A stretch of 62,223 nucleotides of DNA from the NCBI RefSeq assembly GCF_943169845.1, contig NZ_CALPBW010000012.1:1935-64157 (forward strand), written 5' to 3'. A model generated the notes under the pieces. That model worked only from the letters and a program-made list of their open reading frames with translations, ran no database searches and was not told the DNA's origin. Shown piece by piece: positions 8,634 to 17,268 of this stretch (position 1 is its first letter; each line of letters begins with the position of its first letter). The DNA comes from Peptoniphilus rachelemmaiella. Lineage in GTDB: Bacteria > Bacillota > Clostridia > Tissierellales > Peptoniphilaceae. The position numbers and the translations under genes are program-made.

Positions 8634-10301
8634 CTAGTTATTTAATGCATCTGCTATGCGCAAAAGGGCCTCCTCGGCAGGCAGCTTTTCCACATCGCCG
8701 CCTCGGCGCTTTAATTCCACCACGCCCCCTTCGGCATCCTTGCCTACGGTCAGTTGCAGGGGGATTCCCAAAAGGTCGCGGTCTTTAAATTTCACGCCGG
8801 CCCGCTCGTTGCGGTCGTCGAGAAGCACGGCAATGCCTTTCTCGTCGAGGGCATCGTATACTTTTTCCGCCAATTGCATTTGCTCTTCTTTTTTCACATT
8901 GGCCACGGTGATGGCCACATTGTAAGGGCCCAGGTGGGGCGGGAAGTTCAGCCCGTCGTCGTCCCGATGGTTTTCCAACACAGCCGCCATCAATGCGCCC
9001 ATGTGCCAGGTGGCGCCGCCTAAAATATAGGGAGCCTCTTTGCCTTCACTGTTTAAAAAGCCTGCGTTCATGGCTTCGGAGAAGTGTGTACTCGGCTTTC
9101 TGATCCGCACCACTTCAAAGGCTTCCCGGAAGGTGTAGGCCGCACCGGCCGGAGACAGGTCGCCTTCCGCCACATCCAGCAGGTCGTCGGCGATTTCGCC
9201 TTCGAAATCTCTGCCGTAGTTGACGTTTTTTATGTGGTAATTTTCTTTGTTTGCGCCCACCACCATGTTGTCGATTCCGGTGACGGCGCGGTCGACGATG
9301 ATCCGCGCCTTCTCCCCCAGGCCTATGGGCCCGGTGAATCCGGGGAAGGTGCCCAGCTCGAGAATGGTTTCCTCATCCAACATGTCGATTTTATCGCCGC
9401 TCACGCCTAAGTAGTTTTCAAGTTTCTTTTGATTCAGCTCCCGATCCCCGGGCACGAAAACAAAGACAGGCGCACCGTCGACCCTTAGATCCACCGCCTT
9501 GGTGCAGCGGGCCGCTTCCACGCCGATCATGTCGCTCAACTCTTTAATGGTGCGGGCATCGGGGGTGTAAACCGCTTCCGCTTCTTTCGGTGCTTCGCCT
9601 TCAGGCAAGGGGTAGCGAATGGGGGCCTCATCCTTCATGTAGGCCGATTCGCCGTCAAGGGCCAGTTCTTCTTTGTAGCCCTCCGCCAAAGCGTAGTACA
9701 CGAGGCTATCCGGTGTGTCCACGGCGCGGTAGTCGATTCCCAACGCATTTAAAAGGGCTTCGGCGCGCTTTTTCTCCTCGCCGAAAAATGCCTCGGCGTC
9801 TTCGGGATCGCCGTCGAAGCGCGCGCCGTCCATGACCGAATAGGCCCGGGCATCGGCAAGGCACGATGCGGGCTTCGCCACGTCTTTGTAGCGCAGGGCT
9901 TTTTCGTACAAAAAGAGGGGAAGCTGCTTGTAGCTTTTTAATTCGCCTTTGACGAGGCCTAAAAAAGCTTCCTCCGATGCCGGCGAAAGGGCGGCTTGTC
10001 GATTGGTGCGGTCCGCCACCTTAAACATTTGACTGCCGCATTTTTCCCAACGGCCGCTTTCTTCCCACAAAGCCCGCGGCTGAAGGGGGCTTAAGGAAAC
10101 CGCCGTACCCTCTTGAAAAAAGTCCTTTTCAAGCCGCGCCTCGAGGGCTTCCATAAGCTCATGGCCGTAGGGCAAAAGGGTAAACAAGCCCACGCCTGCT
10201 TCTCTTGCCATGCCCGCCCGAAGCATCCACTTGTGGGCTTCGGTGCGCGCATCGGCCGGCGCTTCCCGCAAGGTGGGCAGGTAGTAGCGAGACAGTTTCA
10301 T
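8634..10301 (-). CDS. proS: Proline--tRNA ligase (bacterial type, with editing insertion)
   Basis: Class II prolyl-tRNA synthetase of 555 residues, counting from the ATG at 10301 that follows GGAGG (the frame runs further but without a site). Motif 2 is near GRWEKCGSQMFKVADR. The middle third, about residues 225-395, is the INS domain (YbaK-like), including the CTKAVDLRVDG strand with the expected lysine, so the enzyme should clear Ala-tRNA-Pro by itself. The C-terminal part is the anticodon-binding domain. The ribosome site overlaps the stop of the upstream lipoprotein gene (8-bp gap), so the two are likely cotranscribed. Confidence 0.96.
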   Translation of the reverse strand: MKLSRYYLPTLREAPADARTEAHKWMLRAGMAREAGVGLFTLLPYGHELMEALEARLEKDFFQEGTAVSLSPLQPRALWEESGRWEKCGSQMFKVADRTNRQAALSPASEEAFLGLVKGELKSYKQLPLFLYEKALRYKDVAKPASCLADARAYSVMDGARFDGDPEDAEAFFGEEKKRAEALLNALGIDYRAVDTPDSLVYYALAEGYKEELALDGESAYMKDEAPIRYPLPEGEAPKEAEAVYTPDARTIKELSDMIGVEAARCTKAVDLRVDGAPVFVFVPGDRELNQKKLENYLGVSGDKIDMLDEETILELGTFPGFTGPIGLGEKARIIVDRAVTGIDNMVVGANKENYHIKNVNYGRDFEGEIADDLLDVAEGDLSPAGAAYTFREAFEVVRIRKPSTHFSEAMNAGFLNSEGKEAPYILGGATWHMGALMAAVLENHRDDDGLNFPPHLGPYNVAITVANVKKEEQMQLAEKVYDALDEKGIAVLLDDRNERAGVKFKDRDLLGIPLQLTVGKDAEGGVVELKRRGGDVEKLPAEEALLRIADALNN

Positions 10302-10309
10302 AGGGCCTC

Positions 10310-10714
10310 CTATTCCGCTTGACGAATGCAATTTCTCACGGCTTCCAAAAAGCCGTAGGAAGCCTCCGTGGCACCGGAGATCGTGTCTACATCCGCCGAT
10401 TGTTTTCGAATCACTTTGCCTTCAAGGCGATCAAAGGCATCTTCCACGACGCCTACATTTTCACTATGTTCCACTACATGGACCCGGTCGATGAAGCCGT
10501 CGCGCACCCGCATTTCGACGGAAATATCCCCCACCATTCCGCGGCCTGCGGAAACATAACTGCCGTCTTTTAATAAATGTCTTCCCTCTTGCCTCAAATC
10601 CACCGCCTCCGATTTCTTTTCTTCGGCGACGGGCTCTTCGGCACTGTAGCTCAAGGAGGTGGCACAGCCGGTGAGCGCGAAGCAACAGGCCAAACTCACG
10701 ACGAGTTTTTTCAA
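10310..10714 (-). CDS. FMN-binding domain lipoprotein
   Basis: A 134-residue lipoprotein: signal peptide with lipobox LTGC, lipidated cysteine at 17. The remainder is an FMN_bind domain (about residues 48-132) with repeated DGSYVSAGRGMVGDISVEM strands and the SGATEASYGF motif near the C-terminus. In RnfG/NqrC such a motif is the site where FMN is attached through a threonine, and in single-domain relatives the fold takes part in extracellular electron transfer. No Rnf or ApbE gene is nearby. It precedes proS on the same transcript, an unusual pairing with no obvious functional link. Confidence 0.8.
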   Translation of the reverse strand: MKKLVVSLACCFALTGCATSLSYSAEEPVAEEKKSEAVDLRQEGRHLLKDGSYVSAGRGMVGDISVEMRVRDGFIDRVHVVEHSENVGVVEDAFDRLEGKVIRKQSADVDTISGATEASYGFLEAVRNCIRQAE

Positions 10715-10762
10715 TGGAAAAGCTCCTTATCTATATGAATACTCACTTTATCTTCTGTTTCC

Positions 10763-10768
10763 ATTATA
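10763..10768 (-). promoter_or_regulatory. -10 box for the lipoprotein-proS operon
   Basis: TATAAT on the minus strand about 50 bp before the lipoprotein start; -35 weak. A GTGGTT/AACCAC stem lies just upstream (10787-10813) after the LacI-family gene, without a T-run. Confidence 0.5.
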
Positions 10769-10811
10769 ACCTATTTTCTACCATATGTGGTGGTTGGCGG
10801 AACATTAACCA

Positions 10812-11837
10812 CTATTTTTTGTCATTTAAATCGACGACACTTTGCCGCTTAATGATTTCCACGGGAAGAAGAATCATCTCTTCGCCTTTGTCCGTATTCT
10901 TCTTGTCCAGCATCTTAAAGAGCTTGCGAATGGCTACGGCGCCGATGTCGTAATAGGGCTCTTTCACCGTGGTGAGTTTGGGACGGTAAATGTCCGACAA
11001 GGTGCTGCCGCCGAAGCCTGCAAAGGACATGTCCTCCGGAATGTTCATGCCGTGGTCCCGCATGACATTCATCAGGTGAATGGCCATTAAATCCTGGCTG
11101 CAGAAGAGCACGGAATACTTGCCGCTTCGAAGGGCGTCTTCGTGTTCTTCGAAAAGATCCTGAGCGTCGCCTTCCGTGAGGCCTTCGCAGTAGAGGACGG
11201 AGGGCTTCAGTCCCGCCGCACGCATGGCGTCGCGGTAGCCGCGAATCTTGTACTTTTCGTTGGTGCGATCCATGTCTTTTCGCATGGCCACATAACCGAT
11301 GGCCGTGTGGCCCAGATTAATCAGGTAATCAGTCATATTGTAGGAAGCGGCCTTGTTGTTAATGGTAACGGTGGGCGCCTCGTCTACATTGTAAAAGCGA
11401 TTGATGACCACGCAGGGAATGTTAAACTCGTCCAGCTTATAGAGAAGCTTTTGGTTTAAAATTTCCGAAATAATAATGATCCCTTCCACTTGCTTTTGGC
11501 TGAAGAGATTGGCGAATTTAATTTCCACTTCCGGATCGTCGTAGGACGAGGAGAGCAGAATGTCGTAATTGTGCATGCGGCCGATTTCTTCTACGCCCCG
11601 TAAGACTTGGGAAATGTATTGATTCCCTACGTCGGAGACGATGACGCCGATAATATTACTTTTTTTCGTTACCAGGCTTCTCGCCACTTCGTTGGGCTTG
11701 TAATCCAATACGCTGATGGCGTGAAGTACCCGTCGGCGGGCCTCGGGACTCACGGGTTTGGAGTCGTTAATGACGCGGGATACGGTTGAAATCGATACGT
11801 CCGCCATTTTTGCTACATCTTTGATGGTCGATGCCAT
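10812..11837 (-). CDS. LacI-family transcriptional regulator
   Basis: 341 residues. Residues 2-50 form the LacI helix-turn-helix and hinge (TIKDVAKMADVSISTVSRVIN ... YKPNEVARSL), followed by a periplasmic-binding-protein-like effector domain from about 60 on (NIIGVIVSDVGNQYISQVLRGVE). Its target and effector are unknown. No sugar transport or catabolic genes are adjacent; it is the second gene after a diacylglycerol-kinase-like gene, whose stop codon overlaps its ribosome site (2-bp gap). It could therefore be a global regulator of the CcpA type. The sequence alone does not separate CcpA from other LacI members. Confidence 0.9.
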   Translation of the reverse strand: MASTIKDVAKMADVSISTVSRVINDSKPVSPEARRRVLHAISVLDYKPNEVARSLVTKKSNIIGVIVSDVGNQYISQVLRGVEEIGRMHNYDILLSSSYDDPEVEIKFANLFSQKQVEGIIIISEILNQKLLYKLDEFNIPCVVINRFYNVDEAPTVTINNKAASYNMTDYLINLGHTAIGYVAMRKDMDRTNEKYKIRGYRDAMRAAGLKPSVLYCEGLTEGDAQDLFEEHEDALRSGKYSVLFCSQDLMAIHLMNVMRDHGMNIPEDMSFAGFGGSTLSDIYRPKLTTVKEPYYDIGAVAIRKLFKMLDKKNTDKGEEMILLPVEIIKRQSVVDLNDKK

Positions 11838-11839
11838 AC

Positions 11840-12733
11840 TTACCTCCTATTTGTAATCAATTGAATGCCCCCAGGCACCACTTCAATGGTTTGTGGCAGG
11901 CGAGGGCCTTTTTCTCCGTCAATATCCACGTGCATGGACTTGTCCGCACGAATGGTGATCTTTTTTCCGTGGCGATAAATGAAATGATCGTGATCGATGT
12001 GTCTGCCCAGGCCGATGGTTCGGAAAAGGTCCAGCAGTTTGGACATGGTCATCTCTTCGATGACCGCAAGCTCCAAGAGGCCGTCGGTGACGTCGGCTTC
12101 CGGGGAAATTCTCGAAAAACCGCCGACGCTATTGGAATTGGAGACCATGACCATCATGGCCTTGGTTTCGATGGACTCGCCGTCGCAGTCGATTTTGACG
12201 TCGAAGCCGCTTTTTAAAAAGTCCTTTTCACGAAACATGCGAAAGCCTTCGGCGTAGTAGGCCAATCGCCCCACAGCGGATTTGGCCTCGTCGGGCACTT
12301 TGTAGCCGATCTCCGAAAACACGCCGACGGCACAGACATTAATAAAGGCGCTGTCGCCGCAAAGGCCAATGTCGACGGCGATTGGTTTTCCCTCGGTGAC
12401 CATGGTGTAAAAATCGTAGGGATCTTTCGGTATGCCCATGGACTCGGCGAAGTCGTTGACCGTGCCCGCCGGATAAATGGCCAAGGGCGTTCTTCGCCTC
12501 GCTTCATACATGCCGGAGACCACTTCGTTGACCGTGCCGTCTCCGCCGATGGAGATAATGCAATCTTCCCCGTCATCGGTGGCGGCAAAGGCGCGGGCAT
12601 CGCCGCCTTTTTGCGTAAAATTAAGTAACACGGCTGTTCCCCTCGAGGCAAAGGGCGCGATTAGTTTTTTTATGATTTCAATAGCCCCTTCCCTTCCGCT
12701 GGAAGGGTTAGCGATAATTTTTACCTTTTTCAT
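11840..12733 (-). CDS. Diacylglycerol/lipid kinase family protein (YegS/BmrU/DgkB type)
   Basis: 297 residues with the DAGK catalytic domain: ANPSSGR near the N-terminus and the ATP-binding GGDGTVNEV at 63-71. The C-terminal half is the beta-rich YegS/DgkB lid. Such soluble enzymes phosphorylate diacylglycerol (DgkB, recycling lipid from lipoteichoic acid synthesis) or other lipids. GGAGG precedes the ATG, and a strong promoter lies so close that the leader should be only about 10 nt. Likely cotranscribed with the LacI-type gene downstream. Confidence 0.88.
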   Translation of the reverse strand: MKKVKIIANPSSGREGAIEIIKKLIAPFASRGTAVLLNFTQKGGDARAFAATDDGEDCIISIGGDGTVNEVVSGMYEARRRTPLAIYPAGTVNDFAESMGIPKDPYDFYTMVTEGKPIAVDIGLCGDSAFINVCAVGVFSEIGYKVPDEAKSAVGRLAYYAEGFRMFREKDFLKSGFDVKIDCDGESIETKAMMVMVSNSNSVGGFSRISPEADVTDGLLELAVIEEMTMSKLLDLFRTIGLGRHIDHDHFIYRHGKKITIRADKSMHVDIDGEKGPRLPQTIEVVPGGIQLITNRR

Positions 12734-12749
12734 TTATACCTCCGCCTTT

Positions 12750-12778
12750 ATTATACGCTATGGGGAACGATCTCACAA
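12750..12778 (-). promoter_or_regulatory. Promoter of the dagK-like/lacI operon
   Basis: TTGTGA (12773-12778), 17-bp spacer, TATAAT (12750-12755). The start codon is at 12733, so the predicted leader is about 10 nt and holds little more than GGAGG. Confidence 0.75.
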
Positions 12779-13057
12779 AGAGGAATTCAACTTTTTCCCC
12801 GAAATAAATCGGAAAATTTTCCCGAAAATCATGAAAAATGACCGGCTGTTACAAATCTGAACCCTTTTTATGGCGAATATGCCCTGTTTTTTCCCCCGAC
12901 CTCTCCTTCTGCAGGAAAAGAATTTATTTTTTCCCGTGCCCATGGCGGCGTCTGCGGCAAGCGTTTTTTCTTTCTTAGTCGGCGCCCTTATTTTTTACAT
13001 AACCATTATTTTCCCGTAATCTTTTTCCCGTATGCTACTTTAGAAAAGGCGGGCATT
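12779..13057. other. Gene-free AT-rich spacer with repeated TTTTCCCG
   Basis: No gene seen. TTTTCCCG occurs exactly at 12817, 12929, 13009 and 13023, with longer C-run variants near 12793 and 12886, and there is a 12-bp palindrome GGAAAATTTTCC at 12811-12822. The stretch lies upstream of the dagK-like promoter. Confidence 0.4.
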
Positions 13058-13083
13058 AAAAAAGAAGCGGCGGGGCCGCTTCT
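13058..13083 (-). terminator. Terminator of the YtxH/DUF948-like pair
   Basis: AGAAGCGGC / GCCGCTTCT stem, 3-nt loop, six T on the minus strand. Confidence 0.92.
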
Positions 13084-13094
13084 TCCTTTTGCTG

Positions 13095-13589
13095 TTACCG
13101 CGTGCGCAACACATCTCTTAAGGCTTCCAATACTTCTCGCATAATATAGAAGTAATCCACCACATTGTTGGCGTTGAAGGAGATGGTCTTTGCCGTGTCC
13201 GAAATGGAATCGGTGAGCACATCGGCGGTGTTTTTTATTTTTACAGACGTTTGATCCACGGTGCGGGCCACGTTGTCGACGGTGCCCGTCACATCGCCGA
13301 CGGTGGCGGCGATCTTTTCCACTTCCGGCTTCACGACTTCAACCATTTCCGTGGCGTCGGTGGTGAGGCGAGAGGCGTTGGTGGAGATAATGGTGACATT
13401 ATCTGTAATGGTCGGGAGCTTTTGCATGGTGTCGTCGATGACGGCTTCGTGGGCCTCCAATTTGGTTTTGACAACCTTTAAAATGCCGGCGACGTTTTTC
13501 AGGGTAATCATCAAAAAGACCAGAGCCCCGATACCTGCAAGATAGAGTAAAAAGCGCAAGAGGTCGTGCAAATTAATCATGGTGTCCAT
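13095..13589 (-). CDS. DUF948-like single-pass membrane protein
   Basis: 164 residues: one transmembrane helix (about 10-30, LLRFLLYLAGIGALVFLMI), then a long Ala/Thr/Val-rich helical region with repeated V-x-x-T heptads. This fits the DUF948 (YtxG-like) family, in which a membrane anchor carries a cytoplasmic coiled coil. The ATG at 13589 is kept because GGAGGT lies 6 nt upstream. It follows a YtxH-domain gene by 15 bp; in Bacillus YtxG and YtxH are encoded together and belong to the general stress response. The molecular role is not known. Confidence 0.7.
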   Translation of the reverse strand: MDTMINLHDLLRFLLYLAGIGALVFLMITLKNVAGILKVVKTKLEAHEAVIDDTMQKLPTITDNVTIISTNASRLTTDATEMVEVVKPEVEKIAATVGDVTGTVDNVARTVDQTSVKIKNTADVLTDSISDTAKTISFNANNVVDYFYIMREVLEALRDVLRTR

Positions 13590-13604
13590 TGTGACCTCCG
13601 TGTT

Positions 13605-14162
13605 CTACTTATCTTCTTCTTCTTTTACGACCTTTTCGGATTTCTTTTCTGCGTCTTTTGCCGCTTTGGCAATTTTATCGGCGCTTTCTTTCACTTGGTC
13701 TTTGGCTTCTTTCGCTTGATCTTTGGCTTCTTCGCCGACTTCTTTCGCGGCATCGCCGACAGCTTTGGCGGATTCTTTTAATTCCACCTTCACATTGGCG
13801 CCTTCTTCGCGAACGATTCTGCCGATGGCTCTTGCTTTGGCTTTGGCGATTTCGGCATCGTCGCGTACTTCGTCGGCCTTAATGGCGGCGCGAAGTTTCA
13901 AATCGTCGTAGGTGTCTTGAACAGCTTGTTGTGCTTCATAAGCCCGTGCGGATAATTCATCGGCGGTGTCTAAAGCCATGTCCTTGGCGTTTTCTGCCAA
14001 TTCTCTGGAGCGGTCGACGATGTCTTCGCGGGTCTTTTTACCGCTTTGGGGCGCGAATAAAAGGCCGGCTGCAGCGCCGACGACGGCACCTAATGCAAAT
14101 TTCTTTGCTCGTTCTTCTCGTAAATAGCGTTCACGTTCTCTTCTCATAAAATCAAATATCAT
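13605..14162 (-). CDS. YtxH-domain envelope/stress protein
   Basis: 185 residues from the ATG at 14162 (GGAGGT four bases upstream). The YtxH signature is at 23-47: a short glycine/alanine membrane segment, FALGAVVGAAAGLLFAPQSG, followed by KKTREDIVDRSRE. The rest is a highly charged, Ala/Lys/Glu-rich predicted coiled coil resembling LEA-type repeats (AKDQAKEAKDQVKESA). The family is linked to envelope stress, but no biochemical activity is established. First gene of a two-gene unit ending at 13058-13083; divergent from the PHP gene at 14.3 kb. Confidence 0.8.
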   Translation of the reverse strand: MIFDFMRRERERYLREERAKKFALGAVVGAAAGLLFAPQSGKKTREDIVDRSRELAENAKDMALDTADELSARAYEAQQAVQDTYDDLKLRAAIKADEVRDDAEIAKAKARAIGRIVREEGANVKVELKESAKAVGDAAKEVGEEAKDQAKEAKDQVKESADKIAKAAKDAEKKSEKVVKEEEDK

Positions 14163-14191
14163 GGTCAACCTCCAGTTTTTAAGTTACTATT

Positions 14192-14220
14192 ATTATAGTA
14201 CCCAAGGGAGATTAAAAGTA
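14192..14220 (-). promoter_or_regulatory. Probable promoter of the YtxH-domain operon
   Basis: TATAAT (14192-14197) with a poor TACTTT 17 bp upstream, in the short divergent spacer before the PHP gene. Confidence 0.45.
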
Positions 14221-14267
14221 TGCATTTTTACGGAAAATTCTTACACGATCTCGGAAAGGAGACGCTT

Positions 14268-15068
14268 TTGCTCATCGATTCTCACAGTCACTCACGCTTT
14301 TCTTTCGACTCCGAGGCGGATTGCGAAGAAAACATTCTCGCCGCCATGGCCCTGGGCCTCGACGGCCTGGCCTTTACCGATCACATCGACCGGGTCGACG
14401 GGCCCTTGGATTATTGTTTCGATTTCGACGACTACACCCGCACCCTCATTCCCTTAAAGGCCCGCTACGAGGACCGAATTTTGGTGCTTATCGGCGCGGA
14501 AATGGGCTTGAATCTCGAGAAAAATCATTGGATCGAGGCAGCCATGAAGGATGATCGCTTCGATTACTTTATCGGCTCCCTCCACACCGTGGACAATCAG
14601 GACGTGGCCTCCACCCTCTATACGTACAAAGGGGATCTGAAACCTTTTTACAGAAACTATTACGACGCCATGGTCCATGCCGCCACGGGAACCACGGGCT
14701 ATCACGTTCTGGGTCACATGGATTATTTGGACCGCTACGTGCGGGACAAGGCGGCCATTCCCCCCTTCGCCTTTTACAAGGAGCAGGTGGCGGCGGTGCT
14801 TGAGCATTTGATTCAAAAGGATTTGGTGTTGGAGTACAACACGGCGGGCAAGTACAAGGGTCTGAATTACGGCAATCCCAAGGAGGAAATCCTCGCCCTC
14901 TACCGAGATCTCGGCGGCAAGCGGATCTGTCTTTCCTCCGACGCCCACAAGTCGGAGCACATCGGCCGGGATTTTCATTCGGCGAAGGATTATCTCATCC
15001 GCTTGGGCTTCACCCACGCCACCTATTTCGAAAAGAAGTGCCCCGTGGAAGTTCCCCTGGCGGATTAA
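14268..15068 (+). CDS. Histidinol-phosphatase-like PHP protein (HisJ family)
   Basis: About 266 residues if translation starts at the TTG at 14268, which has AAAGGAG six bases upstream and lets the protein open with the metal-binding LIDSHSHSRFS; an ATG at 14220 is an alternative. Further PHP ligands are FTDHID, IGAEMGL, GSLHTVD, LGHMDYL and LSSDAHKSEHIG. The arrangement matches HisJ, which hydrolyses histidinol phosphate in histidine synthesis. No other his gene is present, so the real substrate may be another phosphate ester. Monocistronic, with a hairpin at 15189-15213. Confidence 0.82.
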   Translation: MLIDSHSHSRFSFDSEADCEENILAAMALGLDGLAFTDHIDRVDGPLDYCFDFDDYTRTLIPLKARYEDRILVLIGAEMGLNLEKNHWIEAAMKDDRFDYFIGSLHTVDNQDVASTLYTYKGDLKPFYRNYYDAMVHAATGTTGYHVLGHMDYLDRYVRDKAAIPPFAFYKEQVAAVLEHLIQKDLVLEYNTAGKYKGLNYGNPKEEILALYRDLGGKRICLSSDAHKSEHIGRDFHSAKDYLIRLGFTHATYFEKKCPVEVPLAD

Positions 15069-15188
15069 ACTTGATCTCTTTTTTACAGAAAGAACAGGTT
15101 GCGGAAACATTTCGCTACTATACTTACCATAGAATTCGACGGAGCCATCGGTTCCGCATTGAGTTTTCATTTCTTACTCCCTTATTGA

Positions 15189-15213
15189 GGCGGCGTTTTG
15201 CGCCGTCTTTTTA
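15189..15213 (+). terminator. Terminator 120 bp after the HisJ-like gene
   Basis: GGCGGCG / CGCCGTC stem with T5. The 120 bp before it also hold a 7-bp stem at 15139-15155 (CGGAGCC/GGTTCCG) and no gene. Confidence 0.8.
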
Positions 15214-15249
15214 TTTGCTCTTTAAGGCAATAAAGTATACAATCTACTT

Positions 15250-15263
15250 TGAAAACGCTCTAC
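15250..15263 (+). promoter_or_regulatory. Possible catabolite-responsive (cre-like) site
   Basis: TGAAAACGCTCTAC fits the left part of the CcpA-site consensus TGWAANCGNTNNCA but not the final CA. It lies about 100 bp before the aconitase start. Confidence 0.3.
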
Positions 15264-15315
15264 CATTTTAAAATAGAAAAAGGTATACTGGTAATTGACG
15301 ATCATATGAATCGAA

Positions 15316-15332
15316 AAACGGCATTGTCGTTT
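15316..15332 (+). promoter_or_regulatory. 17-bp palindrome in the leader of the citrate operon
   Basis: AAACGGCATTGTCGTTT: arms AAACG/CGTTT and inner CA/TG around a central T. It lies 26 bp before the aconitase start codon; candidate operator. Confidence 0.45.
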
Positions 15333-15357
15333 CCTAGACCGCAATCAAGGAGGTTGT

Positions 15358-17268
15358 ATGACTAGTATCGCGTACCAATTATTGGAAAGCCACTTGCTGG
15401 AAGGAACCCTTTCTCCCGGCGAAGAGATTAAATTGAAAATCGATCAAACCCTGACCCAAGATTCTACGGGGACCATGGTTTATTTGCAATTAGAAGCGAT
15501 GGGCATTGAAGACATTCAAACGGAGCTTTCCGTAGCCTACATCGACCACAACATGTTGCAAACGGGCTTTGAAAATCCCGACGATCACGAATTTATTCAA
15601 TCGGCGGCGGCAAAATACGGCCTCGTCTTTTCAAAACCCGGCGGCGGCATTTGCCACCAAGTGCAACTTGAGCAGTTTGCCGCACCGGGCAAGACCTTGG
15701 TGGGAAGCGACTCCCACACGCCGACAGCAGGCGGCCTCGGCGCCCTCGCCATCGGTGCCGGCGGCTTGGATGTGGCCGTGGCCATGGCCAGCGGCTTTTA
15801 TTTCCTGAAGGTGCCCAAGGTGTTAAACCTGCGCCTCAGCGGAAAATTAAAGCCCGGCACCAACGGCAAGGATGTCATTCTCGCCATCCTGGGCAAAAAA
15901 ACCGTCAAGGGCGGCACGGGCTACATTGTGGAATATTCCGGCGACGGCGTGAAGAATCTTTCCGTCACCGATCGGGCCACCATTTGTAATATGGGGGCGG
16001 AACTGGGCGCCACCACCTCCGTCTTCCCCTCCGACGACGTGACCCGGGCCTTTTTGAAGCGCCATGGCCGGGTAGAGGCCTTCGTGCCCCTCGCCGCCAC
16101 GGAGGATGCCGTCTACGACGACGTGCTGGACATTGATCTTTCCGCCATCGAGCCCGCCGTGGCCAAGCCCCACTTGCCCGATCAATACGAAAAGGTGAAG
16201 GATCTGGGCAAGGTGAAGGTGGATCAAGTGGCCATCGGCAGCTGCACTAATTCCTCTTACACGGACATGATGAAGGTGGCACAAATCTTAAAGGGCAAAA
16301 AAGTCCACGAAGATGTAAGCCTGGTCATCTCTCCGGGGAGCGCCACCATCTTAAATGCTTTGTCCAAAAACGGCGCACTGGCCATTATGATCGAAGCCGG
16401 CGCCCGCATTTTGGAAAGCGCCTGCGGTCCCTGCATCGGCATGGGCCAGGCACCGAAGTCCGGCGCCGTGAGCCTCAGGTCCTTTAACCGCAACTTCAAG
16501 GGCCGCAGCGGCACGAAAGATGCGAAGATCTATCTCGCCGGCCCGGAAACCTGCGCCGCCTCCGCCATTGCCGGCTACATTACCACGCCGGATGCGGTAG
16601 AACCTGTAGACGAGCCGGATCACTACGATCACGCCACCAATTACTTAATCTATCCCAAGGAAAAAGCTTTGCGGCCGAAGGAAGTGAAGATGGGTCCGAA
16701 TATTAAGCCCTTCCCCTTGGCACATCCCTTGGAAGATGGTTTTGAAAAGACCATTCTCCTCAAGGCATCGGACAATGTCACCACCGACGACATTTGCCCC
16801 TCCACGGCAAAACTTCTCCCCTACCGGAGCAATATTCCCGAGCTTTCCAAACACGCCTTCTCCACTTTGGTGGACGACTTTAAAGCCCGGGCGGAAAAAC
16901 ACGGCGGCGGCATCGTCGTCGGCGGCGACAATTACGGCCAAGGCTCCAGCCGGGAACACGCGGCCCTCTTGCCCCTTTATTTAGGCGTGGAAGCCATCGT
17001 GGCGAAAAGCTTCGCCCGCATCCACCGCTCCAATTTAATCAATATGGGCATTCTTCCCTTGGTCTTTAAAGACCCCGCCGATTACGACAAATTAAACGAA
17101 GGCGACACCATCGCCATGAAAGACTTAAAGGCCTCCGTTGAAAAAGGCGAATTTATCTTAACATCAGGCGAAGGTGCCATCGAGCTTGTAGGCGACTTCA
17201 GCGAACGGGAAAAAGCCATGCTCTTAGAAGGCGGCTATTTAAACTACACGAAAAACAGGAGGGCATAA
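15358..17268 (+). CDS. Aconitate hydratase (short Aquifex/LeuC-like type)
   Basis: 636 residues, clearly shorter than AcnA (~890) and matching the compact aconitase subfamily that resembles fused LeuC+LeuD. It interconverts citrate and isocitrate through a [4Fe-4S] cluster held by Cys296 (GSCTNSS), Cys356 and Cys359 (ACGPCIG). GSDSHTPTAGGLG near residue 120 and the C-terminal swivel motif GGDNYGQGSSREHA are intact. AAGGAGG precedes the ATG. It is the first gene of the three-gene acn-icd-cit unit; its stop TAA shares a base with the next ATG. The subfamily is hard to separate from 3-isopropylmalate/homoaconitase by sequence alone, but the neighbours decide. Confidence 0.92.
   Translation: MTSIAYQLLESHLLEGTLSPGEEIKLKIDQTLTQDSTGTMVYLQLEAMGIEDIQTELSVAYIDHNMLQTGFENPDDHEFIQSAAAKYGLVFSKPGGGICHQVQLEQFAAPGKTLVGSDSHTPTAGGLGALAIGAGGLDVAVAMASGFYFLKVPKVLNLRLSGKLKPGTNGKDVILAILGKKTVKGGTGYIVEYSGDGVKNLSVTDRATICNMGAELGATTSVFPSDDVTRAFLKRHGRVEAFVPLAATEDAVYDDVLDIDLSAIEPAVAKPHLPDQYEKVKDLGKVKVDQVAIGSCTNSSYTDMMKVAQILKGKKVHEDVSLVISPGSATILNALSKNGALAIMIEAGARILESACGPCIGMGQAPKSGAVSLRSFNRNFKGRSGTKDAKIYLAGPETCAASAIAGYITTPDAVEPVDEPDHYDHATNYLIYPKEKALRPKEVKMGPNIKPFPLAHPLEDGFEKTILLKASDNVTTDDICPSTAKLLPYRSNIPELSKHAFSTLVDDFKARAEKHGGGIVVGGDNYGQGSSREHAALLPLYLGVEAIVAKSFARIHRSNLINMGILPLVFKDPADYDKLNEGDTIAMKDLKASVEKGEFILTSGEGAIELVGDFSEREKAMLLEGGYLNYTKNRRA

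Noticed and set aside
10787..10813. Terminator of the LacI-family gene
   Set aside because: A GTGGTT/AACCAC stem exists, but the minus strand shows no T-run after it.
15099..15124. Promoter TTGCGG/TATACT giving a small RNA ended by the 15189 hairpin
   Set aside because: Spacer of only 14 bp; no other support for a transcript.
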